Source of the DNA: JAABRT01 sp038259155
GTDB lineage: Bacteria > Gemmatimonadota > Gemmatimonadetes > Gemmatimonadales > Gemmatimonadaceae
Assembly (NCBI GenBank): GCA_038259155.1
Contig: JBBSPE010000003.1
Coordinates: 1 to 64,000 of the forward strand
Direction of reading: 5' to 3'
DNA length: 64,000 nucleotides
Within the stretch, counting starts at the first letter, position 1, and every line of letters begins with the position of its first letter. The translations under genes were made by a program, and so were the position numbers. Below the pieces are notes generated by a model. The model saw only the letters and a program-made list of their open reading frames with translations, searched no databases and was not told where the DNA came from. This document shows, one piece after another, positions 27,561 through 36,431 of the stretch.

Positions 27561-27705
27561 TGCAGGACGGGGAGCGGACGACGCCCGCGCGACTGGCAAT
27601 CGAGCCCTCCCCAGCGCAGGTTCAACGCGGGCATCGCGCGCCGCTCGGCGCACAGCCCCTGACGATTTTACGATAGCCACACACCCAGGAGACGGGGTTC
27701 CGCAT

Positions 27706-28584
27706 ATGACGACTACGATCACGGCCAAGGACGTTGCCGCCCTCCGCCAGCGCACCGGCGCTGGCATGATGGATTGCAAGAAGGCGCTCGAAGAAAGCGC
27801 CGGAGACATTGACGCAGCAGTTGAATGGCTCCGCAAGCGTGGAATCGCGAAGGCCGAGAAGCGCGCGGACCGCAGCACCTCGGAGGGTCTCATCGGAGCC
27901 GAGCTGCGTGATGGTGGGGCGTTTGGCGTGCTCGTCGAGCTCGGATGCGAGACGGACTTCGTGGCGCGGAATGATGACTTCGGCGCCGTCCTTGCGACGC
28001 TGGTCGAGCAGATGGCCACCTCCGGCGCCACCGATACGGCGTCGTTCCTGGCCTCCACGATGAACGGACAGTCGGTGGACGAGTTCGTGAAGCTCGCCGC
28101 CGGAAAGACGGGCGAAGCGGTGCAGGTGCGTCGCGTGGCGCGAGTTGAGGCCGGTGCCAATGGCACTGTGGGCATGTACCGGCACCACAACGGCAAGCTG
28201 GCCGCGCTGGTGGCGCTCAGCGCAGGTTCGGCGGATGCCGGTCAGCACGAGTCGGCGACCGAAGCCGCCAAGTTCATCGCCGAGCATGTCGCGGCGGCGG
28301 CGCCGCTCGCGGTAGATCGCGAGGGTGTGCCTGCCGACAAGCTCGAGAGCGAGCAGCGCATCGCCGAGGAGCAGGCGCGACAGACGGGCAAGCCCGAGGC
28401 GATGATCGAAAAGATCGCCAAGGGCAAGGTCGAGTCCTTTCTCAAGGAAGTGACGCTGCTGCCGCAGCCGTGGGTCCGTGACGGCGGCAAGACGATCGCC
28501 GAGCTGCTCAAGGAGCACGGCAAGACCGCGGGTGGCGAGCTGAGCGTCACGCGCTTTGTTCGATTCCAGCTCGGCGTCGAATAA
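27706..28584 (+). CDS. tsf: Translation elongation factor Ts
   Basis: Guanine-nucleotide exchange factor for EF-Tu. The 292 residues have the N-terminal UBA-like region with the signature RQRTGAGMMDCKKALEE, the dimerisation region with CETDFVARND, and a C-terminal domain ending PWVRDGGKTIAELLKEHG. The ATG at 27706 (MTTTITAKDV) is the family start; the frame is open further upstream without homology. pyrH follows after 3 nt, so tsf starts the tsf-pyrH-frr-uppS-cdsA-dxr-rseP run. Confidence 0.96.
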   Translation: MTTTITAKDVAALRQRTGAGMMDCKKALEESAGDIDAAVEWLRKRGIAKAEKRADRSTSEGLIGAELRDGGAFGVLVELGCETDFVARNDDFGAVLATLVEQMATSGATDTASFLASTMNGQSVDEFVKLAAGKTGEAVQVRRVARVEAGANGTVGMYRHHNGKLAALVALSAGSADAGQHESATEAAKFIAEHVAAAAPLAVDREGVPADKLESEQRIAEEQARQTGKPEAMIEKIAKGKVESFLKEVTLLPQPWVRDGGKTIAELLKEHGKTAGGELSVTRFVRFQLGVE

Positions 28585-28587
28585 GCG

Positions 28588-29358
28588 GTGAGCGACACAC
28601 CAGAGCCCGCACACCCGGAGCCCGCACACCCGGAGGGATCGGCCTCCGGGATCCTGCGGTACCCACGGGTGCTGCTCAAGCTGTCCGGCGAAGCCCTTGC
28701 CGGCGATCACGGATTGGGCTTCGATTTTGATCGGCTCGGGTTTTTTGCCGAGCAGATTGCGGGCGTGGTGTCGATGGGCGTGCAGCTCGGGTTGGTAATT
28801 GGCGGCGGCAACATCGTGCGTGGCTCACAGCTCGCTCCGCTGGGCATGGACCGGGTTTCGGCCGACTACATGGGCATGCTCGGCACCGTGATCAATGCGT
28901 TGGCGCTGCAGGACGTGCTTGAGAAGCGCGGCGTGGACACGCGCGTCATGACGGCCATCCGGATGGAGGAGCTCGCTGAACCGTTCATCCGGCGCCGCGC
29001 CATGCGACACTTCGAGAAGGGGCGGATCGTGATCTTTGCCGCGGGCACGGGAAATCCGTACTTTTCCACGGACACGGCTGCCGTGCTTCGCGGCATACAG
29101 ATGAAGGCGGATGTCATCATCAAGGCCACCAGTGTCGACGGCGTGTACAGTGCGGATCCCAAGAAGGATCCACAGGCGCGCCTGTATGAAACGATCAGCT
29201 ACCGTGACGTGATGCTGGGTGAACTCCGGGTGATGGACCAAACGGCCATCACGCTGTGCAAGGAGAACTCAATCCCGCTGATCGTTCTGAACATTCACCA
29301 GACAGGCGCTGTCGCGGCGGCCGTTCGCGGGGAGCGCATAGGGACTCTCGTGTCATGA
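28588..29358 (+). CDS. pyrH: UMP kinase
   Basis: Phosphorylates UMP to UDP; amino acid kinase fold. The core begins VLLKLSGEALAG near residue 29, then GGGNIVRG, AAGTGNPYFSTDTAA and KATSVDGVYSADPKKDP. The 256-residue protein has about 20 extra N-terminal residues, rich in Pro/Glu/Ala, encoded partly by a 15-base tandem duplication. The start GTG 28588 lies 3 nt after tsf. The stop overlaps the frr start as ATGA. Confidence 0.95.
   Translation: MSDTPEPAHPEPAHPEGSASGILRYPRVLLKLSGEALAGDHGLGFDFDRLGFFAEQIAGVVSMGVQLGLVIGGGNIVRGSQLAPLGMDRVSADYMGMLGTVINALALQDVLEKRGVDTRVMTAIRMEELAEPFIRRRAMRHFEKGRIVIFAAGTGNPYFSTDTAAVLRGIQMKADVIIKATSVDGVYSADPKKDPQARLYETISYRDVMLGELRVMDQTAITLCKENSIPLIVLNIHQTGAVAAAVRGERIGTLVS
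28603..28632 (+). repeat. 15-bp tandem duplication in the pyrH 5' end
   Basis: The unit GAGCCCGCACACCCG occurs twice without mismatch and encodes EPAHP twice in the N-terminal extension of UMP kinase. It keeps the reading frame, so copy-number change would only lengthen the tail. Confidence 0.85.
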
Positions 29359-29909
29359 GCACCATCGCCGACATTCTGAAGGACAGCCGCAACGGGATGG
29401 ACAAGGCCGTAGACGCCGCCAAGCGCGACTTCAGCGGTATCCGTTCCGGCAAGGCCACGCCCAACATGCTCGACACCGTGCGCGTGGAAGTCTATGGCTC
29501 CATGATGCAGCTCAATCAGGTGGCGAACGTCTCGGCGCCGGAACCTCGCATCCTCATGGTCATGCCATTCGACAAAGGGCAGGCCAAGGTGATCGAGAAG
29601 GCCATCCGCGACTCCGACCTCGGTGTGGAGCCGTCCAATCAGGGCGGCACGATTCGCGTCCCGCTGCCGCAAATGACCGAAGAGCGTCGCAAGGAACTCG
29701 TCAAGGTGCTGCACAAGCTGGCCGAAGATGGTCGCATCGCCATTCGTCATGCGCGCACCGATGGCCGCGACCGCCTGAAGAAGCTCGACGGCGTGTCAGA
29801 GGACGACAAGAAGCATGGCGAGAAGGAGTTGCAGAAAGTCCATGATGAGTTCATCGCCAAGCTCGACGCTGCCCTCAAGGGGAAGGAAGCCGAGGTGATG
29901 GAGGTCTGA
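29355..29909 (+). CDS. frr: Ribosome recycling factor
   Basis: Splits post-termination ribosomes together with EF-G. The 184 residues match the standard 185. Signatures: GKATPNMLDTVRVEVYGSMMQLNQVANVS read in two parts, and RRKELVKVLHKLAEDGRIAIRHARTDGRD, also split. The ATG overlaps the pyrH stop (ATGA), continuing the conserved tsf-pyrH-frr order. Confidence 0.96.
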   Translation: MSTIADILKDSRNGMDKAVDAAKRDFSGIRSGKATPNMLDTVRVEVYGSMMQLNQVANVSAPEPRILMVMPFDKGQAKVIEKAIRDSDLGVEPSNQGGTIRVPLPQMTEERRKELVKVLHKLAEDGRIAIRHARTDGRDRLKKLDGVSEDDKKHGEKELQKVHDEFIAKLDAALKGKEAEVMEV

Positions 29910-29938
29910 GCCAACGCCCTCGGCTCTCCTCCATCGCC

Positions 29939-30760
29939 ATGTCTCCCACACCCGCCACCGGTCGCGTCGCGACCACCGCGCATCCCGACTCCGCTTCCGG
30001 CGGAGACGCCGAGCGCCCGGCTGCGCACGAGCTGCTGCTGGCGCAGCTGCGCGGCGGGCCGGTGCCCGGTCATATCGCCATTATCATGGACGGCCACGGC
30101 CGGTGGGCACGCGAGCGCAAGATGCCGCGTCCCTTCGGGCATCGGGCCGGCATGAAGGCCGTGCGCGATGTCGTGGAAGCGTCGATTGCCGCCGGCGTCG
30201 AGTGGCTTTCGCTGTTCGCATTCTCGCAGGAGAACTGGCAGCGTCCCAAGCCCGAGATCAGCGCCCTCATGTCGCTGCTGGAGGAGTACATCGGGTCGGA
30301 GCTCGGAGAGCTGCGCGCCCAAGGTGTGCGTATCCGGGTGCACGGCGACCTGTCGCGGCTGAACGGCGCGGCCGCTCGCGCGGTGGAGCGTGCCGTGCGC
30401 GAGACAGCGGACTGTACGCGGCTGGGATTGAACCTGTTCATTTCATACGGCGGTCGCGCGGAGCTGGTGCGCGCCATGCAGCGCATTGCCGCCGATGTCC
30501 ACGATGGACGGCTGCGCCCCGAGGACATCGACGAGCAGGTGATTCGCGATCGACTCTACACGTTGGATTGCCCCGATCCGGACCTGCTCATTCGGACCTC
30601 GGGCGAGCGTCGGCTGTCGAACTTCATGCTGTGGCAGGTGGCGTACGCCGAACTCTACATCTCGAGTGTGCTCTGGCCGGATTTCGATCGGGTCGCACTG
30701 TATCGCGCCATCCTGGATTTTCAGCAGCGCGATCGACGTTTCGGCAAAGTGATCCCATGA
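29939..30760 (+). CDS. uppS: Isoprenyl transferase (undecaprenyl diphosphate synthase)
   Basis: Cis-prenyltransferase that elongates farnesyl diphosphate to the undecaprenyl carrier for cell wall synthesis. It has 273 residues, including a roughly 45-residue Ala/Pro-rich N-terminal extension. The core contains IIMDGHGRWA (catalytic Asp kept; the usual Asn of DGNGRWA is His), FGHRAGM, FSQENWQRP and DLLIRTSGERRLSNFMLWQ. It lies 29 nt after frr and ahead of cdsA, the conserved order for lipid-carrier synthesis. Confidence 0.94.
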   Translation: MSPTPATGRVATTAHPDSASGGDAERPAAHELLLAQLRGGPVPGHIAIIMDGHGRWARERKMPRPFGHRAGMKAVRDVVEASIAAGVEWLSLFAFSQENWQRPKPEISALMSLLEEYIGSELGELRAQGVRIRVHGDLSRLNGAAARAVERAVRETADCTRLGLNLFISYGGRAELVRAMQRIAADVHDGRLRPEDIDEQVIRDRLYTLDCPDPDLLIRTSGERRLSNFMLWQVAYAELYISSVLWPDFDRVALYRAILDFQQRDRRFGKVIP

Positions 30761-30796
30761 GTACGTCAGGTCGTCTCGACGTCCCGCGCAGGCCGC

Positions 30797-31654
30797 ATGA
30801 GTGAGCTGGCGCGACGGGTCATCGTCGCGCTCATCGGGGCTCCACTCGCCATCGCGATTCTCTGGTACGGCGACGCGGCCATGGCGACGCTCATCGCCGT
30901 GCTGTCGGCGGTCGCAGCTTGGGAGCTGTACCGAATCGCCCGTGCTGGTGGTTCCACGCCGCTCGCGCCGCTCGGGATCACAATGGCGGCCGTGCTGCCG
31001 CTGGTGGTGCATGCGCAACACCTCGGGCTCATTCGCGTGCCGTTCACGTTGCCTGTGCTTGTCGTGTTGGTCACCGTGGGCGCGGCACTGTTCCTCCGCC
31101 GAACGGACCAGCGCCCGCTTGGTGCGGCGGCCATCACGCTCTTTGGCGTCGCGTACTGCAGCGGCACCCTCAGCTTCGCCTATGCGCTGCGCTACTTCGA
31201 CTATGCCGTCGGACAGGCAGCGGGCACGGTGGTGGTGCTGTTTCCGTTGCTCCTTACATGGGCAACGGATGTGGGCGCGTTCTTCACCGGTCGCCTGATC
31301 GGCGGCCGGAAACTCATGCCGTCCATCAGCCCCGGCAAGACCATCTCGGGCGCTCTGGGTGGCATCGTCACCACCGTGCTGGTCGCATGGTGCTACCAGC
31401 GTTTCGCACTCATTCCCGTGGCGCAACTCGCGTTCACCACGGGGACCCTCGTGCTGGTGGCGGTGACGGTGAGCGTGGTCGGACAGATCGGCGATCTGGT
31501 GGAATCACAACTCAAGCGCGAGGGCGGCGTGAAGGACTCATCGCACCTGATTCCCGGTCACGGGGGCGTGCTGGATCGCCTCGATTCTCTGCTGTTCACC
31601 TTCCCCGTGTCTTATGTGCTGCTTCGGTGGCTCGTGCTGCCGGTTCCGGGCTGA
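30797..31654 (+). CDS. cdsA: Phosphatidate cytidylyltransferase
   Basis: Makes CDP-diacylglycerol from phosphatidic acid and CTP, the entry to phospholipid synthesis. A 285-residue polytopic membrane protein with about seven or eight hydrophobic segments. The CDP-alcohol signature is complete near the C-terminus: SQLKREGGVKDSSHLIPGHG followed by GVLDRLDS. It lies between uppS and dxr as in many bacteria. Confidence 0.94.
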   Translation: MSELARRVIVALIGAPLAIAILWYGDAAMATLIAVLSAVAAWELYRIARAGGSTPLAPLGITMAAVLPLVVHAQHLGLIRVPFTLPVLVVLVTVGAALFLRRTDQRPLGAAAITLFGVAYCSGTLSFAYALRYFDYAVGQAAGTVVVLFPLLLTWATDVGAFFTGRLIGGRKLMPSISPGKTISGALGGIVTTVLVAWCYQRFALIPVAQLAFTTGTLVLVAVTVSVVGQIGDLVESQLKREGGVKDSSHLIPGHGGVLDRLDSLLFTFPVSYVLLRWLVLPVPG

Positions 31655-31660
31655 TCATCC

Positions 31661-32797
31661 GTGCCTAACTCACTCGGACTCGCGATTCTCGGCTCGACCG
31701 GTTCCATCGGAACCAGCGCGCTGCGCGTGGTGGAACGACACCCCGACCGCTTCCATACGGTCGCCCTGACGGCCAACACCAACGCGGAGGCGCTGTCCGA
31801 GCAGGTGGAGCGCTGGCAGCCCGCCTTTGTGGCGCTGGTGCAGGGAACGCCGCCGGCAAAGACAGATTGGCGCACGGGCGCGGCGGCCCTGGTGGAAGCG
31901 GCGACGCGCGACGATGTGGATGTCGTGCTGAACGCGGTGGTCGGCGCGGCGGGACTCGCGGCGACGCTCTCCGCCCTCGATGCGGGCAAGCGCGTGGCGC
32001 TGGCCAACAAGGAGTCGCTGGTGGTGGCGGGCCCGCTCGTAATGGAGCGTGCGGCGCGCGGGCAGGGTTCACTGGTTCCGGTGGACAGCGAGCACTCGGC
32101 GATTCTGCAATGCCTGGCCGGCCGACGACCCGACGAGATTCGGCGCCTCGTGATCACCGCTTCCGGGGGCCCGTTTCGCACCTGGTCGTCCGACCGCATT
32201 GCGTCCGCCACCGTTGACGACGCGCTCAATCATCCCACGTGGCGCATGGGCAGCAAGATCACCATTGACAGCGCCACACTGGCCAACAAGGCGCTGGAGG
32301 TGATCGAGGCGCACCACCTCTTCGGCGTGCCGTACGACTGCATTGACGTCGTGGTGCACCCGCAGAGCATCGTGCACTCCTTCGTGGAGTTCGTGGATGG
32401 CAGCGTGATGGCCCAACTCGGCGTGCCGAGCATGGAGCTGCCTATTCTGTATGCACTCACGCACCCGGAACGACTGTCCGATCTTGGCGTACCACGGTTT
32501 GATCCGATCACCGCCGGGACGCTCGACTTCCAGCCGGTTCGCCACGCCGATTTTCCGGCGTTGGGGCTGGGCATCAGCGCCGGTCGCGCCGGCGGCGCGG
32601 CCCCAGCGGTCTTCAACGCAGCCAACGAGGAGGCCGTGGCGGCCTTTCTCGCCGGCTCCATCACCTTCGGCCAGATTCCGGAGTGCATCGAGCATGCGCT
32701 CGCGGACCTCGCCGATCGACCCGGCTCGACGCTCGAGGAACTGCTCGTCGTCGACGCCGAGTCCAGACGTCACGTTCTATCCCGAATCTCGTGCTGA
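31661..32797 (+). CDS. dxr: 1-deoxy-D-xylulose 5-phosphate reductoisomerase
   Basis: Second step of the MEP isoprenoid pathway, producing 2-C-methylerythritol 4-phosphate with NADPH. The 378 residues begin LAILGSTGSIGTSALRVV. Metal and substrate-binding motifs are ANKESLVVAGPL, PVDSEHSAILQCL and ITASGGPFR. The start is GTG, 6 nt after cdsA. The stop lies inside the rseP start (GTGCTGA). Together with uppS it supplies and uses isoprenoid precursors from one operon. Confidence 0.95.
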   Translation: MPNSLGLAILGSTGSIGTSALRVVERHPDRFHTVALTANTNAEALSEQVERWQPAFVALVQGTPPAKTDWRTGAAALVEAATRDDVDVVLNAVVGAAGLAATLSALDAGKRVALANKESLVVAGPLVMERAARGQGSLVPVDSEHSAILQCLAGRRPDEIRRLVITASGGPFRTWSSDRIASATVDDALNHPTWRMGSKITIDSATLANKALEVIEAHHLFGVPYDCIDVVVHPQSIVHSFVEFVDGSVMAQLGVPSMELPILYALTHPERLSDLGVPRFDPITAGTLDFQPVRHADFPALGLGISAGRAGGAAPAVFNAANEEAVAAFLAGSITFGQIPECIEHALADLADRPGSTLEELLVVDAESRRHVLSRISC

Positions 32798-33984
32798 CCA
32801 CGCTTGCCTCGTATGCCGCGCCGTTGTTTGTCTTCGGAATCGTGGTGCTCGTCCACGAACTTGGGCATTTCCTCGCGGCCAAGTCGGTTGGCGTGTACGC
32901 GCCAATCTTTTCGCTCGGCTGGGGGAAGCGCCTTTTCGGCGTGAAGCACGGCGAGACGGACTATCGGATCTCGATGGTCCCGCTGGGCGGTTTCGTACGC
33001 ATGGCGTCGCGCGAGGACGAGTCCATGGCAGGGATCGAAGGGGGCGGGCGCATGGACGCGCCCGAGGCTGAGAGCGCCGAGACGGAGGCGCGCCGGTCGG
33101 CGGGGGCGCTCTGGGACGACGCGGCCATGGTGCCGTTTGGACCTCGGGCGGTGCCTGCCGAGCGTTGGGTGGAATCCAAGCCCATCATGGCGCGGCTTTT
33201 CATCATGTCCGCAGGTGTGATCGCCAATATCCTGCTCGCCATCGTCGTGTCCACTGGCGTGTTCCTCGGTTACGGGCGCTCGTTCGTTCCGGCTGTGGTG
33301 GACTCCGTGGTGGTCGGTGGACCGGCCGAAGCGGCGGGTGTGCTTGCGGGCGACACGATTGTGACGGTCAATGGCTCTACCATTCGCGCCTGGTCTGACG
33401 TGCAGGATCGGGTGTCGGCCGTCACCTCGGGCTCGTTGTCTCTGGAGGTTGCGCGCGGTTCGGGGCGCGTGGCGCTGACGATGCAGCCAGAACTTGGCGA
33501 CGGCGTGAATCCGGCGACGGGAGCGCCGCGCAAGGTTGGGCGCATCGGTGTCGCGGTACGGAACGACGTGCAGCATGAAGACCTCGGCGTGGTCGAGTCG
33601 GTCAACGCCGGGCTTGCGACAACGTGGCTCATGGCCACACGAGTGGTCGACGTGTTGCGGGGACTGTTCTCCCGGGAAGTCCCCATGAGCAATCTCGGCG
33701 GCCCCATCGAGATCGCGCGCACGTCGGTAGCGGCGGCCAGCGGTGGCGCCGAAGTACTCTGGTCGCTGATCGCGTTTCTCAGCCTCAACATCGCCATCGT
33801 CAATCTCATGCCCATTCCGGTGCTCGATGGTGGGCAGATGCTCGTCACCATCGCCGAGGGCGTGAAGGGCGGGGCGTTGAGTATGCGAACGCGTGAGTGG
33901 CTGGCGCGTTTCGGCGTGGTGTTTGTGCTCGGCCTGATCGTGCTCGTCACCTTCAACGACATCAAACGCCTGTTCGTGCAGTGA
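32791..33984 (+). CDS. rseP: RseP-type intramembrane zinc metalloprotease (site-2 protease)
   Basis: Cleaves transmembrane segments of regulators such as anti-sigma factors, and remnant signal peptides. The 397 residues have the active-site HELGHF in the first membrane helix (about residue 23), the membrane-associated MVPLGGFVRM loop, one PDZ domain at about 160-250, and the third ligand in MPIPVLDGGQM. A polar insert rich in Glu/Ala sits near residues 72-110. GTG 32791 overlaps the dxr stop by 7 nt; the CTG two codons later forms a CTGA overlap and cannot be excluded as the real start. Confidence 0.93.
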   Translation: MLTTLASYAAPLFVFGIVVLVHELGHFLAAKSVGVYAPIFSLGWGKRLFGVKHGETDYRISMVPLGGFVRMASREDESMAGIEGGGRMDAPEAESAETEARRSAGALWDDAAMVPFGPRAVPAERWVESKPIMARLFIMSAGVIANILLAIVVSTGVFLGYGRSFVPAVVDSVVVGGPAEAAGVLAGDTIVTVNGSTIRAWSDVQDRVSAVTSGSLSLEVARGSGRVALTMQPELGDGVNPATGAPRKVGRIGVAVRNDVQHEDLGVVESVNAGLATTWLMATRVVDVLRGLFSREVPMSNLGGPIEIARTSVAAASGGAEVLWSLIAFLSLNIAIVNLMPIPVLDGGQMLVTIAEGVKGGALSMRTREWLARFGVVFVLGLIVLVTFNDIKRLFVQ

Positions 33985-34052
33985 GCGCGTTCGGGCGGGC
34001 GCCTCGGCGAGCGCAGCTGGCCCCTCGCAGCTCGCCACGGCGCGCGCGTGCC

Positions 34053-34496
34053 ATGCGCAGCCTGTCGATGCTGACCTGCGGGCTTATGCTGGTCGCTGCT
34101 GGATGCACACGGCGGTCGCCGGCCGCGTTGACGCCGGCCACGAAAGCCGACACGGAGCTTGCCGCACGCTTTCCGCGCGACGCGGCGCGATTCGAAGTGC
34201 AACCGGTGAATGACAGCACGATCGCCTTCGCGACGGCTGAGGCGCGATGGGTGCAGACCGGGATGATTGGTGTGGCCGTGGATCCGGCGCGCGGAGACGC
34301 ACTCGTTGGTCGTCTTCGCGTGCTCGAGGTTCGAGACGGACGTGCAGAGGCCCTGGTGACCGGTCAGATCACGCGGCTCGCCAGCGGCCACGTGCTGCTG
34401 CTCGTGGCGCCGCACCCACCGTGGTGGCGCCAACGCAGCTTTTGGTTGGGAGTGTTGACGGGCACGTTACTCACCGTTGGCTTGACGCTTTACTGA
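34053..34496 (+). CDS. Hypothetical lipoprotein with C-terminal membrane helix
   Basis: I do not recognise a family. The 147 residues start MRSLSMLTCGLMLVAAGC, a lipoprotein signal peptide with a lipobox-like VAAGC. The mature part is a single predominantly beta domain (RLRVLEVRDGRAEALVTGQ suggests a small barrel). It ends with a hydrophobic helix FWLGVLTGTLLTVGLTLY at the very C-terminus, an unusual companion to a lipid anchor. The frame is open upstream into rseP, but only this ATG gives a signal peptide. It is convergent with the kinase gene. Confidence 0.7.
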   Translation: MRSLSMLTCGLMLVAAGCTRRSPAALTPATKADTELAARFPRDAARFEVQPVNDSTIAFATAEARWVQTGMIGVAVDPARGDALVGRLRVLEVRDGRAEALVTGQITRLASGHVLLLVAPHPPWWRQRSFWLGVLTGTLLTVGLTLY

Positions 34497-34569
34497 GACA
34501 GTTGAGAACGTCGCAGTGGGCAGGGCGACGAACGCGCCCAGCGCGCCGTCCCACGGCCGCTCGACGCGC

Positions 34570-36186
34570 TCAGCAGTACATCACAATCCGCACCGTATCG
34601 GCGCCAGCGCGCAGGGTGTCCACGGCATCGAATGGCGCGCACGCACGCGCCTCGGCGCGCACCCGCCAGGCGCCGGCGCGCAACTGCACCGGCGACAGCG
34701 CGTCGGCGCGGCCCTGTCGCGCGATCTGACCAAGCGTATCGGCAAACGAGACCCGTGCATCTTTGGGGGTCACATCGAGCCACACCACGCTGCAGCGCGC
34801 GAGTGCTGGTTCGAGTGTTTCCCGGTCACCAGCGCTCAACACGACGGTGTCCGTCCTCTCGCTGTACGGACAGTTCGCGATGCCTTGGCCGCCGAACAGC
34901 GAGGAACCAACGACGTAGCGGCCTGGTCGCAGGCGCTCGTCGGTCCACGGCGCCACCCCGCGATCTTCACCGTTCACCTGGAGCACCACGCTGTCCGTGG
35001 ACCGAATGAGCAGCTGGGACCAGCGGGCGTCGGCAGGAAGGCGGGGGGGCGGAGTCAGGCGGGTGGCATCCACGACCGTGTTGCCACGCGGTGTATCGCT
35101 ACCCACCGCTGAGTCCTGTACAACCGGTCCGGAGTCCGTGGTCGCGAGTGGCTGCTGTGCCGAGTCCGCGCCGGAGGGAACCCCGCTCAGTCGGGCCCAG
35201 ATGGGGGACTGGCGCGGCAGCAGCCACATGGCCGCGATCGCGACCAGGACCACCAGCAAGCCACCGGTCAATCGCCGGCGACCGGTGGTCGTGCCGGCGA
35301 TGGTGTGCGTGGTGGTGGTACCTCCCGCGGTGAGCGCGAGCCGGGAGCCGGTGGCTGGCGCCGAGGGGAGCTGGGCGAGGGCATCGGCGAGCGCACTGGC
35401 GTTCGCGTAGCGCTCCTCGGGGCGCTTGGCCAGCAACCGCATGATCACCGATTCGAAGGCCGGTGAGAGGCCGGCCACGTGGGAGCGCGGCGGCGGTGGC
35501 GCATTGTCCACATGCTGGCGGGCGACGCTGTACCAGTCCTCTCCCTCAAAGGGGAGGCGGCCCGTGGCGGCCCGATACAGGGTGATGCCGAGCGCGTAGA
35601 GGTCGCTGCGGCCGTCCAGCGACTCACCACGCGCCTGTTCGGGGCTGAAGTAGTGCGGGGTGCCCAGTACCTGATTGGTCGCACTCAAATCGGCGCCCCC
35701 GCTCAGTGCCCGGGCGAGGCCGAAGTCGCAGACGATGGACTCGCCGGTGGTGCCGATGAGGATGTTGTCGGGCTTGATATCCCGATGCAGGACATTGTCT
35801 CCGTGCGCGGCTGCGAGGGCGGCCGCGACGTCGAGCCCGATTCGGACCACATCGGGTTCCGGCAGGTACGGCATCACCTGCAGCCGTCGCGCGAGGGAAG
35901 TCGGGAGGAGATCCATGGCCACCCAGGTGGCCCCGTCGCCGCGTCCGACGTCGCGGACGGTGACGATATTGGGATGCCGGAGCCGCGCGGCCGTGGTTGC
36001 CTCCCGCCGGAATCGGGCCTCGGCGGTGGCGTTGCCGGTGTGTTCCGGGCGGAGGACCTTGACGGCCACCGGGATTTCGAGCTCCACGTCCACGGCTTCA
36101 TAGACCCACGCGTAGGCTCCCGCGCCAAGAAGTCGCGTGAGGCGATAGCGTTCGCCGAGGGTCTGGCCGAGGTAGCGCTCCGGCAC
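34570..36186 (-). CDS. Hanks-type serine/threonine protein kinase with transmembrane and extracytoplasmic region
   Basis: A 538-residue receptor-like kinase. The catalytic domain (about 13-275) has the glycine loop GAGAYAWVYEA, AVKVL with the ATP lysine, HRDIKPDN, DFGLA and a complete activation segment with GTPHYFSPEQA, so it should be active. A juxtamembrane Thr-rich stretch follows, then one membrane helix (LTGGLLVVLVAIAAMWLL, about 308-325), a Ser/Asp-rich linker, and an outer region with two PEGA-like beta segments: one with STDSVVLQVNGEDRGVAPW and one with DVTPKDARVSF near the end. It starts at GTG 36186 (MPERYLGQ). It is monocistronic, divergent from rpsO. The substrate is unknown. Confidence 0.92.
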   Translation of the reverse strand: MPERYLGQTLGERYRLTRLLGAGAYAWVYEAVDVELEIPVAVKVLRPEHTGNATAEARFRREATTAARLRHPNIVTVRDVGRGDGATWVAMDLLPTSLARRLQVMPYLPEPDVVRIGLDVAAALAAAHGDNVLHRDIKPDNILIGTTGESIVCDFGLARALSGGADLSATNQVLGTPHYFSPEQARGESLDGRSDLYALGITLYRAATGRLPFEGEDWYSVARQHVDNAPPPPRSHVAGLSPAFESVIMRLLAKRPEERYANASALADALAQLPSAPATGSRLALTAGGTTTTHTIAGTTTGRRRLTGGLLVVLVAIAAMWLLPRQSPIWARLSGVPSGADSAQQPLATTDSGPVVQDSAVGSDTPRGNTVVDATRLTPPPRLPADARWSQLLIRSTDSVVLQVNGEDRGVAPWTDERLRPGRYVVGSSLFGGQGIANCPYSERTDTVVLSAGDRETLEPALARCSVVWLDVTPKDARVSFADTLGQIARQGRADALSPVQLRAGAWRVRAEARACAPFDAVDTLRAGADTVRIVMYC

Positions 36187-36225
36187 TTGGAAGGGGTCAG
36201 GGCATGGGTTGCGCTCCGGGGGTCC

Positions 36226-36254
36226 TTTACAGGCCGGAGCAGGGGCGTTAACGT
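36226..36254 (+). promoter_or_regulatory. Candidate promoter of rpsO-pnp (TTTACA-N17-TAACGT)
   Basis: TTTACA at 36226-36231, exactly 17 bp, TAACGT at 36249-36254. The start site would be near 36261, leaving a leader of about 170 nt before rpsO, where S15 autoregulatory folds occur in other bacteria. I do not see an unambiguous long stem in that leader. Confidence 0.5.
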
Positions 36255-36431
36255 ATTCGGCTTACACTACTTGCGGCTTCTAGCGTGGTGGATGGCGTTG
36301 GCGTACAAGCGCTGCGTTGTTCCTCCCGCATGATATCCGACTCTCGCGGTCACAGCACCGCACACCAGGCACCGCTTCCGGAATGGCCCCGTACGGGCGC
36401 TGATCCAGCTAGCGCGGAGAATATTACGACG

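Noticed and set aside
26334..28196. 620-codon minus-strand frame across rpsB and tsf
   Set aside because: Crosses two well-supported genes and their intergenic terminator in the wrong direction; no domain is visible.
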